From NCBI GenBank assembly GCA_029168955.1, contig JAPDOI010000121.1:1054001-1118000 (forward strand): a stretch of 64,000 nt of DNA, given 5' to 3'. The number at the start of each line of letters is the position of its first letter. Positions within the stretch are counted from its first letter, which is position 1. Source of the stretch: Aplectana chamaeleonis. Its lineage: Eukaryota > Nematoda > Chromadorea > Rhabditida > Cosmocercidae. This document shows positions 34,707 through 47,200 of the stretch, in pieces. Under the pieces are notes generated by a model. The model was not told where the DNA came from and searched no databases. It saw nothing but the letters and a program-made list of their open reading frames with translations. A program made the position numbers and the translations under genes.

Positions 34707-35599
34707 CCCTTGGGGAAAATCAGAAAACATTTCACACTCATGTCAAAGTTTAGAAAGACTTAAGGGGTACGTTCTATGGCCAGTATCACAGGGAGGCGTC
34801 CTGCACCACCCCATCATGAGATATATAACAGTTCCGCAACAATTGAGGAAGAAAATAAAAAAAATAAAAATGTAAGAGGACTAAGGACAGTGAATAATGT
34901 TGAAATGGGTGGCATTAGCGCTAAGAAACATTGGTCGTCTTCAGTATAAGGAGCGTAACAGTCTTAAGCAGGGTTAAGATAAAATCCTGGTCGGGAATTT
35001 CCAAAACGGAACGGAGAAGGGCTACATATAGTCGGAAGCGAAAATTTCGGGAACTTATAAGGACGAAAAATTATCTCAAAATCAACTTTTGACCGTCATT
35101 TGCTTGTCTGTCATTCGTTAGCTCGTGACTTCTATCAGAACAAGTAATGAGATGTGGCCCAAAAGCTTGGAAATACCAGGCCAAATTGGGTTCAGCGCTA
35201 AGCTACATAGTTATACGCCGGCGTTTCGTAGCCGCTCGCTGCAGTCGTCTGCCATTGGCGATATTTCTATGTTGACCAACAGCAGACCTGCCGGGGAAGC
35301 CAGCGGCAGCGAAACGCTTAAGAGCTGGCTGTAGACAACGAGATCGATATCCAAAACTATCATTTAAAATAAATGGTACAATCCAAGTGTGGCTAGATTT
35401 AGACGGTTGTGTTCAGCCCGTCATGCATCAAATAAGGAGAAGTTCGGTTTCCAGCTAAAATACAGGCGGCTTCCGCATTCTCCTGCTCTTGACGAACGAG
35501 ATATTGCTCGTCACAGATGAACCACCACGATAAAACTTATTTGTAAAAATTTCAAGAAGAATACTGATGGAAAACTCTTCTTCGATGCTTTTTGGTGAA
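34707..35599. other. Unassigned DNA
   Basis: No recognised gene. A 69-codon plus-strand frame at 35125-35334 has no family signal. Confidence 0.35.
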
Positions 35600-35722
35600 G
35601 TCTTATTGACCAGATTGTTCAATAAGACTTGTCGTTGGATAAGAGAGGGCGTTGCTGCTAGCCCATTTTTTTTTGCATTCATTCTTTGTTTACAAGAAAT
35701 TTAGTGTCGCCGTGTCACAGCA

Positions 35723-37965
35723 ATGGAAAAAAATGAATATCGTGCAGTGATAAAGTTCTTATTTTTGGAAGGTGTAGCACCAAAAGAAATTCACGAACGA
35801 ATGTTAATCGTGTATAATGATTGTTCACCTACAATTAGAACAGTAGAAAGATAGGTTGCTGAATTTAAACATGGTCGTACAAGCCTTGAAGACGATCCAC
35901 GTGAAGGACGTCCAAAAAGCGCATCAACACCAGAAATCATAGCCAAAATACAGGATATGGTTTTGGAAGATCGTCGATTGACTGAGAGAGATTTAGTAGA
36001 GGCTCTACAAATCTCATTAGGCAGTGTGAGCCTTATCTTGAGTGAAATTTTGGGTTTTAGAAAGCTGTGTGCACAATGGGTGCCGCATTCGCTAACAATG
36101 GAACAAAAACACATTCGAATGCGACATTCTCAGCAATATTTGGAGCGTTTTAAAAAGGATAAAGTGGATTTTGTGCGTCGATTCATCACTATGGATGAGA
36201 CTTGGATCTGTCACCATGTCCTGAATCAAAACAAGAGGCTAAAGAGGGGTGTTAACCTGGTTTTTCGGCTTCGAAACGAGTTCGTGTCCGGAAATCGGCC
36301 AAGAAGCTTATGGCATGAGTTTTTCGGGATGCGAAAGGAATTTCGTTCGTGGATTACTTGCAAACTGGTAAACCAATTAATTCTGAATATTATTGCTTTT
36401 GGACCAGTTGAAGGAAAAAGTTCGTAAAAAGAATCCCGATTTACAGAAGAAAAAAATCCTTTTTCATCAGGACAATGCACCGTGTCACAAGAGCATTTTG
36501 ACAATGGCTAAAATCCATGAATTAAAATTCGAATTGTTGGAGCATCCACCGTATTCACCAGATTTGGCCCCCAGCGACTTCCATTTGTTTCCAGAACTCA
36601 AAATATTAATGCGTGGCAAGCATTCATCAAATGAAGAGGTCATAATGGCTGTTGAAGCGTATTTTTCAGACCTTCCGGATTCTCACTTCAGGGATGGGAT
36701 CAGGGATGTACGTAATTACGAGTAACGACTAACGAATTTAACGACTAACGGGCTTTTTGGGTGTTACGTCTAACGACTAACGACTAACGAAATTAGAAAT
36801 ATTTTCGTAAGCAATACCAAAATTCGATAGAAAATCAATAGTCACTCATTCACATCGCGCTTCAAACCAATGATTACTCCAGATCCAGAAATGATACATA
36901 GTTCCCTGATGATTTTTCGCGGTGGATAGTACAAAATAACCATAGCCTTCAGTATTTAACAATTCTAGTGAAATTGCTTCGCAGTTCTGGAACCCCCACA
37001 TTATGAGCTCAACCGAACGTTGCAAAAGGTCCCGTGTAGCGTTTGTGCGACTTCGTGTCGGTCGCACGAAATTATGGTGGTAGGGTCACTGAACCAGTTC
37101 CGACACTTACCGGCTTCAGCGGAAATTTTTAAAGAAGGCGCTATCAGAGAAGATAATATGGAGCGGTGCCTGCAGGCCACAACTGCGCACCGACAGGAAC
37201 TGTATCCGATGAATGGATTGTAAAGGGCGCTGTCCTCCAATTTGCAGTCATAAATTCGAGATATGCGATTTCTATAAAGTGGTGCTGGGACCTATGCGTT
37301 GATGAAGTTTTCATTTGGATTCTAATTTCTTGCGACCTTCCCCCCTTATGAGAGCAAGCTCGAAACGACGCGCGCGCTCAACTTGCAATGCTGGGAAAAG
37401 AACTAGTGCAAAGTTGGTGCAGTTCTCCGTGTTGTCACCATGGGATAGATCACCGTATACCATCACATAGCGCAGAACTGTAAATTTTGAACTGAAAAAA
37501 AGCGGAGAGTTCAAGGTTTCCTCGGTTCCCCATATTGCTTCTTTCCTCACCGGAAAAAAGGACGAAATCGACAAATACACACTCTCGAGTATTATAGGCT
37601 TTCATTCATATTTTGAACTATGTATATGTAGGTTTGCAGTTTATACTAAGTTCCCTAAGGATTAATGGTTTGGGTGTTTAATAGCCATGAATGTTCTGGG
37701 AAACATACATATTTTAATGCCTTCCTTCTTTTTCTATTCATAAGGGCTTTTTTCTGCCTCAACTGTGCTTATTTTTAAAGCCTAGATTTCTAACGACTAA
37801 CGATTAACGACTAACGACTAACGAGGGTTTTGGCCGGTTGAACGACTAAAGACTAACGAATTACAAATTTTCTATTACGCACATCCCTGGATGGGATCCA
37901 CAGAACCTAGTACAAGTCTCAGGAACGACATCACCGAATGAAAAAGAGGGGATGCAACCACAGCC
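35723..37965 (+). pseudogene. Mariner transposase (DD34D type), inactivated
   Basis: N-terminal helix-turn-helix part MEKNEYRAVIKFLFLEGV, then EFKHGRTSLEDDPREGRPKS, the MVLEDRRLTERDLVEAL segment, and the catalytic motifs MDETW, FHQDNAPCH and PYSPDLAPSDFHLFPELK, the D,D34D arrangement of mariner. A TGG-to-TAG stop at about 35852 precedes VAEFKHG, frameshifts affect the segment between the first and second catalytic aspartates (36230-36400), and a hAT insertion cuts the C terminus. The frame resumes after the insertion with DGIHRT and reaches further stops. Closest in type to the insect and nematode mariners annotated as histone-lysine N-methyltransferase SETMAR-like, from general knowledge of the family. 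Confidence 0.88.
36701..37889 (+). mobile_element. hAT-like element inserted in mariner, 8-bp TSD GATGGGAT
   Basis: Left CAGGGATGTACGTAATTACG; right in reverse complement CAGGGATGTGCGTAATAG. Exact 8-bp duplication GATGGGAT at 36693-36700 and 37890-37897. Subterminal tandem TAACGACTAACGACTAACG words occur at both ends (36722-36800, 37790-37860), likely transposase-binding sites. 1189 bp; the interior frames are short and unrecognised. Confidence 0.9.
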
Positions 37966-38429
37966 AATAAGTCAACAATTTTCAAAACAGAAAATGAAGC
38001 TGGAAATACTTTTTTACGATCATTTTGTTAATTTCTACTGAATTGACTTCCTCAGCAAAGATGGGCCAAACGGCACCGGTTGAGGAAGATACCATGAGAA
38101 GACTATCCAACATTACTCATTGTCAGCTCGCTCACCCGTTTTTAGACTGTTACGTTTTCATTCACAGCACTGTAGCAATCGACACCCAAACCTGCTTTCT
38201 TCCAGAAATCGAAAACGACCGCAATGGATAAAACTGCCCTACGCAGAAGTGGAATTAATTTCACAATGGTTACAATGTGGCAAATGTAGAATGACTAATG
38301 GCCAAAACGATGCAATACTCAACTTCCATCACAAACCACACCGGTACGAAGAGAAGTATTCGACTCTTGTGAACGAATGGACCGACATCTCACTTCAAAA
38401 ATGATGCAGGAATGTGCAGTAAAACGCTC
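37966..38429. other. Short overlapping plus-strand frames, unrecognised
   Basis: Two overlapping plus-strand frames (38025-38231, 38120-38404) with TTTCTTCCAG, a possible acceptor, at about 38196-38205. They could be exons cut by the element at 38430, but no family is recognisable. Confidence 0.25.
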
Positions 38430-39139
38430 CTCAGAAAAATCAAAACAACTTACTTGTAATATAAATGTAACTTACTTGAATGTCTCAAGTAACTCACATT
38501 TATATTACATGTAACATACATTTATATTACATGTAACTTAAATTTATATTACATGTAAGTTGTACTTATGTTACATGTATGTAACTTACACTTGAATTTT
38601 CACTATGGGTGGTCATCACGTGACGCAGACGTCACGCGACGCAGAGAGCGCGTCCCAGACCACACACTATGCAGAAAAATGCTGTGCAGGGCCTTCCCTG
38701 CTGGTGTGGCGTCAAGTACCTCAAACTTGGGTAATTGAACCAACAGCAACGCCAGTCGTAAGTCTGACCCCGCGAGTGCGTCGTACATCAACCTTGGAAA
38801 TGTCTTCTTTGCCGATTTAAGTTACTTGCGACTTATATTGTGCCATTCAAGTTACATGTAACATATCGGAGGCACACCGCACGCAGTACCCTCTCAGAAA
38901 TCGAAAACAAGTTACTTGTAACATATCTGAGCTGATGTAAGTTACTTGTGACTTATCTTAAGTCATTTAAGTTACAGGTAACATATCGGAGTGCCGCACG
39001 CAGTATCCCACCGATATGTTACATGTAACTTAAATGACCTGAGATAAGTCGCAAGTAACTTACATCGGATCAGATATGTTACAAGTAACTGGTTTTCGGC
39101 CTTAAAATGCTACAAGTAACTTGTTTTCATTTTTCTGAG
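38430..39139. mobile_element. TIR element packed with AAGTTACTTGTAA-type repeats
   Basis: Ends CTCAGAAAAATCAAAACAA (left) and, in reverse complement, CTCAGAAAAATGAAAACAA (right). Both halves are filled with TTACTTGTAA/TTACATGTAA palindromic words in both orientations (38450-38600, 38818-39120), and GGCACACCGCACGCAGTA-like words occur twice. No coding capacity. The duplication is unclear, so the superfamily is unassigned. Confidence 0.7.
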
Positions 39140-39903
39140 TCAAGGAGTTCGCAGTGCTACACGAATGGTTCGAAAAAATGTAGACGACACCGAAATAGGG
39201 TTGAAAACCAGCTACTGGCAGATGGTTACAGACGAAGTTCAACCTTCTCCAGCACCAGATGCCGTTATTTGATAGAAATATAGATTTTCACTGTTTAAAT
39301 TGGCTTAGTAATCTTGTTTGATGTAAATGTAAACGTTTATCCAATAGGCATATTGTGCACAAACAATGTGACACAAGATGGATGCAAGGAGGTGGAACCG
39401 ACAGTTTGCTCGCGGAACATCAAAATAATTATGTCTTAATAGGATTAATACCAGAAACCGTTATTTTTGATGAACACTGGAATAGAATATCAAGACATTA
39501 GGACCGTAATGATCATCATGAATGATGAAATGAACACAACATCCAAATTTCCGTGCGCGGTTTTCTGGTGACTCCGCTTTCTTGAACTCCGCGCAACTCC
39601 GTCTTTCCGTTACATTTTTGTGGCATCAATTTGGAGATAACTCAAAGTTGGAACCAGCAAGCATAATGATAATAGTATGGCCTCTACCGTGTGCACCGCC
39701 AACCCACGCTCCTCTGATCGCTCAAAGAAGTAAAACCCTGTTTGTCTCTACACTTAATCCAGACCAGAAGCCCACCACCCTAAAAATCAGTGGAAATTTG
39801 TGTCATCGCGGGGATGCGCTCAGCAGCGATGATCTTGCGGCTTTCGAATGAAACAGAACGATCCCAGCAGGATTTTCAGAAACACATTTCCCTGCTTCGC
39901 ATG
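39140..39903. other. Mostly unassigned; one exon-like plus-strand stretch
   Basis: A plus-strand frame ending at 39272 (…KTSYWQMVTDEVQPSPAPDAVI then TGA) has a plausible C-terminal composition and could be a last exon beginning after the CAG at about 39153, but it is short and unrecognised. The rest shows nothing. Confidence 0.25.
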
Positions 39904-40499
39904 TCTTCTTCTTCTTATCTTCTTATCGGCCACATAGAGCTTCTCCTCATAGGTGTAAAAAGGCAGCCACATCGCACGGGTTCGTCCACATATCCATAAC
40001 TGTTAGAGAAGTCGGCCTTGCAGGACATGAAAATAAATGAAATGAATCGTGCCCTGGGTTGTGGCAGTCAGGACATTCGTCGGGGATCGACGAGTCGATC
40101 TTATGGGCGAAGGCCTTGAGCTATGAGGAGTGTCCACAACGTAGACCTGCCAGGATGACGCGTGTACGTCTGGGTAGGTCCGTTTCGCAGTCATCGATCA
40201 GTGGGGGTACGTCACCAAGAATTGGATTTGAGGGAGCACTGGAAAGGTATTCTCTGACGAACCGGGTGTGCTCCATTTGCAGTAGTCTGACGCGATTGAG
40301 CTCCGACGTCGCCCAACGTTGACGATCCAAGACAGAGACTGCAGCATGAAGTGGCGAGCGAATATGTCGGAAATGGGGACCAGATGACAGTAATGGGAAA
40401 TTAGGGTGTGTGGAATTCCTTACAATGCCAACATGGAACTGTTGCGACTGGAGTTGACAATGCTGCTTTACAGGAAGCAGCGAACACTCTTGTGGATGA
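39904..40499 (-). mobile_element. 5'-truncated copy of retroelement B family (3' end only)
   Basis: Nearly identical to 44990-45562, the 3' end of element B. It encodes the C-terminal part ([24 protein letters not shown] region, [18 protein letters not shown] zinc-knuckle) with a stop inside, and ends in a GAA-rich tail (39904-39928). Homology stops abruptly at 40499, the 5' truncation typical of incomplete target-primed reverse transcription. Confidence 0.85.
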
Positions 40500-40646
40500 A
40501 TGGTAGGTGGCTCACATACGAGCTGATTCAGGTCGGCTGGGATTAGATATTAATCACTAGGGAAAAATGCTTTCGAAGGAAGATAAAATGACATCATAGA
40601 GAAAAAAAAACGAGCTAGAATCGTGACTGAGGCGCGTCAAGCTTAC

Positions 40647-40894
40647 AAAGACGGGAACTGCATCCGATAATGGCCGCCATCCGGTCTTTGGCCATGAACT
40701 GGATACTTAATATTTCTATTAATTCTTCAAGGTGTGTGAAACTCTCACTAATTTTCCCGTGTTGGGACCCCTGTGTTGGCAAAATTTTGACATGGGCGCC
40801 AAACTCTTGGTCGATCCCTCTGATATCGGAAACACCTCCCACAAACGCGTGAAGAGAGCTTGCTCCGGCATGGTTCACACAAATTCCAGGTCTC
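40647..40894 (-). CDS. Candidate exon with a KH-like segment (unconfirmed)
   Basis: On the minus strand, GTTGATAG (possible acceptor) leads into an open exon of 248 nt ending at TTT|GTAAGC (possible donor). The translation has FVGGVSDIRGIDQEFGAHVK followed by a helix-like LEELIEILSIQF. The pattern of a G-rich loop, I-R-I-x2-E-x-GAHVKI and a C-terminal helix resembles a KH RNA-binding fold, although a proper GxxG loop is not clear. It is on the same strand as eIF6 and about 350 bp downstream of it, so it could belong to the next gene. Other exons were not found; the truncated retroelement at 39904-40499 would lie in the next intron. Confidence 0.35.
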
Positions 40895-41238
40895 CTATCA
40901 ACAAGATTCGAAGAGCGCCGCCACTTACTAACAATATTTTCGGAAACAGTTCAGCATGAAACCCTATGAAGATCTGAGTCAACTAAGAAAGGAATTGAGA
41001 ACGAAAGCATACACGGGATAAAATCGGAAGACACCGAAAGCGAAATTACGCTTGATAGTCACACATACACACCGGCATAGTATTTTTTATAGGTGTTCAA
41101 CCGGAGTACCTACAAGAACGAGAAACAAAACAAACAAAGTGGAATATCAGCTTTAAACAAAAAACTACTAATCCCAACAAGGGTATCACGAAGAATTTGG
41201 AGAAAACAACAACATTTCAACGAGGTTGTGTGAACCCG

Positions 41239-44200
41239 TTACAACAAGCTTTCAATAAGAGTATCTCTGAGTTGTGTACTGATGGCCGCAGGCTGTCCAT
41301 GGTCACCTAGCTTGAATATGGACTCTACAACCGAGAGCTCCGTAGAAGTTGTGTCCAAACCTGAAGATAAAAATAATAAACAGAACACCACAAAGTGAAG
41401 AGACTAAACTAATATGCTATCTTCACATAGAAATTGCAGGTCCGACTAAGAGTCTCTCAGCTTGACAGCACTCCCAGGAAACCGTAAAATATTACTAAGG
41501 TAACACACAACACTGTATAGGCTAAGACCTTGTCAAATAGACATTAGATGCTATTAATAAAGTTACAGATTAACAGTAGCGCTGCAGACTAAACAGCTTG
41601 ATTTCAGGCTCAAATGTTTTCCCGATCTCCGAAGAGATCCTGCAACTAAAAAAACCGATCTTCTTGAGTTATATGAGATCCAGGAGTCTGCCCTCGACTT
41701 CAAAGCGAAATTCGCTCGAGCCAATTCCGGCTTCTCCCTCTCTCCCGCACTATCTCGCTGTCTGCACCTTGCTTCGCACACGGACGCAAACAAATAAAAT
41801 TATTTTCGCTCCGGAATAGGGACAAACGCTTAAATTGAGCTCATGAAAGCTACTTGCTTTCGTTGGTGAGGTCTAGTTCAACATTTTCTCGCCTACTAGA
41901 ACAGTAGCGCATGTGGGGCAGTCAACCATACGCCGCCACTTTCGCACACGGTCGCCTTCGATTCTTCTCAGTGGTCAACCAGATCTACTACCCATAGAAG
42001 CCGCTGTAAGTATTGTTCTCCTCATCACTGCACAAGTTCCATACACTTTTTCCACAACTCTGCCTTGCCGGCGGAAGCAAGCGATCGGTCTACCGCTCAT
42101 GTCGTCAGAGAGCGTCTATAACAGTGTTTAAAAAGTAATCTCCTCAGCGGTCAACCTTTGTTTAATTGTTTTGACGTCGCTCATTTATGTTTATTCTCAT
42201 AAGACCCCAATGCACCCCGAAACGTCACTTCAAAGTAGACCTCGGCAAAGTTGGCGGGCGAACTAAGATTTTCTCTCGAGGATGGTATCGGAGCCACATC
42301 AAATCCGGTTTGGCACAGCCAAACTACTAATTGGTGCTGGTCACCCACATTCTCTTATAGCGTTTACATGATCGAATTGAACTAGCTTATTTACGTTTGG
42401 CGAGTTTTCGCATGTTGGATACAATGCCTTGCCAAAGGATTAGCAGATGGATGAGGACCTGCTCCACTCCTCTCTGATTCTCACAACGTGGGCTTAAATC
42501 TGCTTCAAAAATGGCCGGTGCGATATTAATAAGCAAATGGTATAAACCGTCATTCAAAAGTGTGCCTGCTGTAAATGCGCACTCACACACGGTAGCTACG
42601 CATTGGCCCTATTAGGACGGCCCACGGCCGCTACGAACACTCATAGAATCAAGCGGTGCTTCCCATGGAAACCCAGCGCTGGAATGCGGCATTTCTTGCG
42701 CGTGGTTGGTTCTTATCATTGTCTGAGCATTGAAAAATTACAAAAAAAAACAAGAGTGATCCGAAACATTGGTGGGTTCACAATAGAAATACCTGAACTC
42801 ACCACAAAAAGCCACCCAATCGTTGACACAAATTCCGGCGCCTATCAATTCCGATCCCCGGTTAACTGTGCCAGCGACCACCGGAACTTGGAGCAAAGCA
42901 GCCAACTCTCTCTGGGTTTCTGGAGGAGTGCGAGCTGCCACCAAACATCCTTGTGACGTCAGAGCACAGTAAGATCCTACCTGAAATCTGTTTCCATTTA
43001 CACAGACATAATACGATTACGTCGGAACTCGTCCGGACGACGCCGTCCGATCTCGCCCCGTCCAGCAGTCCGAACTCGTCTATAAAAAGTCTTTTTAACG
43101 TACTCTTCTAGCTGAACGTCACCGCAATCGGCCCACAACTTAGCTAGTGCAAGCTTTTTCTGTCGGAATTGTGAAGCCCATTAAGATTTAGACCTTTCAA
43201 CATTCGGTTTTTTTTGGGGTAGGGGCATTATTCCTCTCAAGTAATTTAGACAAATGAATGAATCACATTCTCAAAAAAATACATTGAAGGCCTACAACTA
43301 TGGCTTCGTATGAAGCGATTAGGTCATTTGAGAGATGCATTTTGGGGACAGCTTTTCATATTCAAGAAACTTCCAGAAGAAATAAAAACGGTCGCCCGAG
43401 AAGTGGTGGCGGGTACACAGTAGTAAGAGCAGGATTTCTCCCTCCGTCGGCCAATCGAAGAAGTCCTAGGAGTCGGGAAGGAATTCGCAGTTTCACCGAT
43501 GGAAAGAAAAAACCCACTTCGTACTCCGATCTACCTGCCTACCCAACAAAATTACTGGGCACAACAGATTACGTCTACCACTACGTAGGTTAGAATCCAA
43601 CATATCTGACACCAAACCACATCCTCTAGAAAACGGAAGATTAGGTAAGAGAAAAGCGCACGCATAATACACCCATACTTGGAAGCAGTAGAATACACGT
43701 CTTTTCCTGGGTAGGGACAAAAAAGCAGGCTGAAGCGGGGTCGCGAAATTTCGCAACGGGGGGTCGCAAAAAATTGGGTCCGAAAGTGAATGTTAGTGGG
43801 GATCGCGAAAATTTCGGTCCAAAAATGAGAATTTCGTGGATATCCCATAAATTCTCGAGTACTTTTGGTCCCCAAGGGAAGGATCGTAGCATTCGGTTTT
43901 AGGCGCTTGGGCTCAACTACTGAACGAATTGTCGGCGTTTGAAACTTTTAGTAATCAACTATAAACTGGCCGGACTCGGGGGGGGGGGAGGATCGCGAAA
44001 ATCGCGCCTAGGGGAGGGGGATTGCAAAAATGTTGGATTTTGGAAAAAAATGTGACGGGGGATCGCTCCGATTTCGGAAAATTACGCAACGCTCCGCTTC
44101 ACCCTGCAAAAAAGTGTATCGGAGACATTGCATTACGGTACTCTTCTAACCATCATTTGATCTTTTTTTTATTTTTCAACATTTTCCGCTGAGAATACCG

Positions 44201-47200
44201 AAAATGACGGTAAGAATACGGAAACAGGATACCGTATTTCATGTATTTGAACACCCGGGTGTACTATTTTTCAACCTCCGCTACAAGGGGAATTCAATTA
44301 GTGGGAGGGGATCAAATAGAGAGGGAGGCTCTAATTTTCAACCGAGAATTCAAGAGTCAATATGGGCAAAGAAACTTTACTAGGCAAACCAAAGTGGGAC
44401 AATAATGAGATACGTCTTTATGACCGAAACGTCGGCCATAAAGAAGATTTATCAACCTAGTGTCGAGTACAACATCACAAGACAATAATGAGATACTCGG
44501 CAAACTCCAAGGGATCCCCATCAATAAAGTCATTGTTCAAGTCCTCCTCAAGATCAATCTTTTCGAAAATGTCGACTTTTGGGTGTTGACATCTCGAGCA
44601 GCGCGTAGCAGTTCACGTCCGGTGGAAATGGGTCCGCCAGCTTTGAAACAGGGAACGGCGTCGTTTTCGGTCCCTTGTTCGGCATTTTTAATCCCGCAGG
44701 CCTCAGGGAACGAGCGACAACTTAGGCTGAAAGTTGCTAGAATGCAGTCGGTACCCAATTGAGTAACACAGACATCAAAGGAGCTCTTGGATTGCCTTCC
44801 TTGGTAAGCTCCTTCTCGTCTGCGCCTCTGGCTATGCCCATGGTAGAGGGCGATTTCTCACGTTCTGCTCGAAATACATAGGCAGGTGAAGGATCGGCAA
44901 ACACATGTGCATCAAGTAAAAAAGTATGAACACAATATGGATCCCAGTTAAAAATTTCCAATGAATTTTTAGCTTAAGGGGTGGGGAGCTTCTTCTTCTT
45001 CTTATCGGCCACATAGAGCTTCTCCTCATAGGTGTAAAAAGGCAGCCACATCGCACGGGTTCGTCCACATATCCATAACTGTTAGAGAAGTCGGCCTTGC
45101 AGGACATGAAAATAAATGAAATAAATCGTGCCCTGGGTTGTGGCAGTCAGGACATTCGTCGGGGATCGACGAGTCGATCTTATGGACGAAGTCCTTGAGG
45201 TATGAGGAGTGTCCACAACGTAGACCTGCCAGGATGACGCGTGTACGTCTGGGTAGGTCCGTTTCGCTGTCATCGATCAGTGGGGGCACGTCACCAAGAA
45301 TTGGATTTAAGGGAGCACTGGAAAGGTATTCTCTGACGAATCGGGTGTGCTCCATTTGCAGTAGTCTGACGCGATTGAGCTCCGACGTCGCCCAACGTTG
45401 ACGATCCAAGACAGAGACTGCAGCATGAAGTCGCGAGCGAATATGTCGGAAATGGGGACCAGATGACAGTAATGGGAAATTAGGGTGTGTGGAATTCCTT
45501 ACAATGCCAACATGGAACTGTTGCGACTGGAGTTGACAATGCTGCTTTACAGGAAGCAGCGAACACTCTTGATGCAGATGAGATACCGGAGTGGATCTAG
45601 GGCATCCAGTTATCACGCGTAGAGCAGTGTTCTGTGCACGCTGAAGCTTGCTCCAAGAGGCTTCCGACAGGTGTCTTGACCATACTGGGGCTCCATATTC
45701 TAGCACCGGCTGCACCATAGCCCTGTAGGTGGTTCGCAAAATTTCCTTAGAGCTGCCCCATGTAGTGCCTGCTAGCGAACGTAGAATGTTGTTACGTGTG
45801 TTGGCAGCAGCAGCTCGAATACGTGTTTTCGTGAAAACGCAGTGACGGGTCCAGGAATACACCAAGTAGACGAGGGTGTTTAGATAAGGGCAGCATATTT
45901 CCTTCCCAAAAAACCTTGGGATGCAGCTTGTGTTCGGCAGTCGCTGTGGTGCACAAAGTAACGCTGGACTTGGTTGGTGAGACCTTTAGCTGCTTCGATT
46001 CAAGGAACTTGGCCAGACTGACGAGGTATTTATTCATCTCAGCAGTGGCTCGATCGATGACAGGGTCAGTACAAATAATAGTGATGTCATCCGCATATAG
46101 ACATAAGTGGATGTTTGACGACGGCTTCGGCACATCAGACAGATACAAAGAAAACAGACTGGGAGATAGAACTCCTCCTTGTGGGACGCCTGCCTTCAGG
46201 GGCACAGACTTCGACAAGTGTCCATCAAATTTCACACGAATGGAACGATTTTTGACAAAGTTATCGGTCCATCTTTTGCACCAGTCGGGAATAGTAGAGT
46301 CCAGGATCGATTTGGACAGCAGCGGGATACTGACATTATCGAAGGCAGCAGTTAAGTCAACTGCCACGAATATACTTCTACCAGCTGGAGGCTTCATGTT
46401 GAAGCCAGCAATTATGTGTTCTGTGATGGACGTGAGTGCCGTGATGGTAGAGTGGGCCTTCTTGAAGCCATGGTGATGCACGTTATGTCGTAATGCTTCT
46501 TGGAGGTGCGGGTTGATGAATTTCTCCGCTAACTTAGCAATAGGGGACAAAAGAGAGATGGGTCGATGCGAAGTTGCTTGATCTTCTGGTTTGCCAGGCT
46601 TGAGGATCGGGAGAACAATTGCTTGCTTCCATCTAGCGGGAATGACACCTGTGCTGAATGACGAGAAGACTAGGTCACAAAGTAATTCAAGGAACTCTTC
46701 CGGCAAGTGCTTGAGATGGACGGCTGACACACCATCGGGTCCCTCGGCTCGCGAGTTCTTCATGGACTTGATGAGGGAAGACATCTCAGAAGCAGTTATG
46801 GCAGGTACATCTTGTCGGCTGAGCTTCCTTATAGACCGGAGAGTGAGCCTATTGGAACGATCACGGCGGGACGTCGCTGAAGCAAAGTGTTTTCCAAGTC
46901 GACATGCAGCCTTAAATCCAGACTAGAATTTCCCCGAAGGGAACTCAAGCATGTTGCGCTCTGCTGCCAATTTCTAGCCAGACAATCGCTTGAGAGTGCT
47001 CCAGGTCTTCTTTGCATCAGTGGAGAAATTCAAGGATGCAGTGAACTCCATCCATCGCATCCGCTTGTAATCATTCAGCATTTTGGTGATCTTATCAGAC
47101 AGTCGTTGAATGCTGGGATCTGCAGGATCAGCTCGGCGCTTCTCGTCCCGTAATTCGATCAGCTCCAGGACGTCTTTGGGAACGTTAGGGTGAAACGTTC

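Larger units (their letters stand above)
35600..37965 (+). mobile_element. Mariner-type DNA transposon relic, split by a hAT element
   Basis: A mariner transposase relic runs from 35723, is interrupted at 36700 and resumes at 37898. A hairpin with 10-bp stems (GTCTTATTGA at 35600-35609, complement at 35619-35628) lies about 95 bp before the transposase start; CCAGATTGTTCAATAAGAC may be the left terminal repeat. No matching right terminal repeat was found. Boundaries are approximate. Confidence 0.65.

Noticed and set aside
36722..37860. Telomere-like repeats (TAACGACTAACG)
   Set aside because: They lie at both ends of an element with exact TIRs and an 8-bp duplication, so they are subterminal repeats, not the nematode TTAGGC telomere.
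42387..42590. Minus-strand Cys/His-rich mini-protein in eIF6 intron 5
   Set aside because: Only weakly resembles a zinc-binding or retroelement fragment; too short to support.
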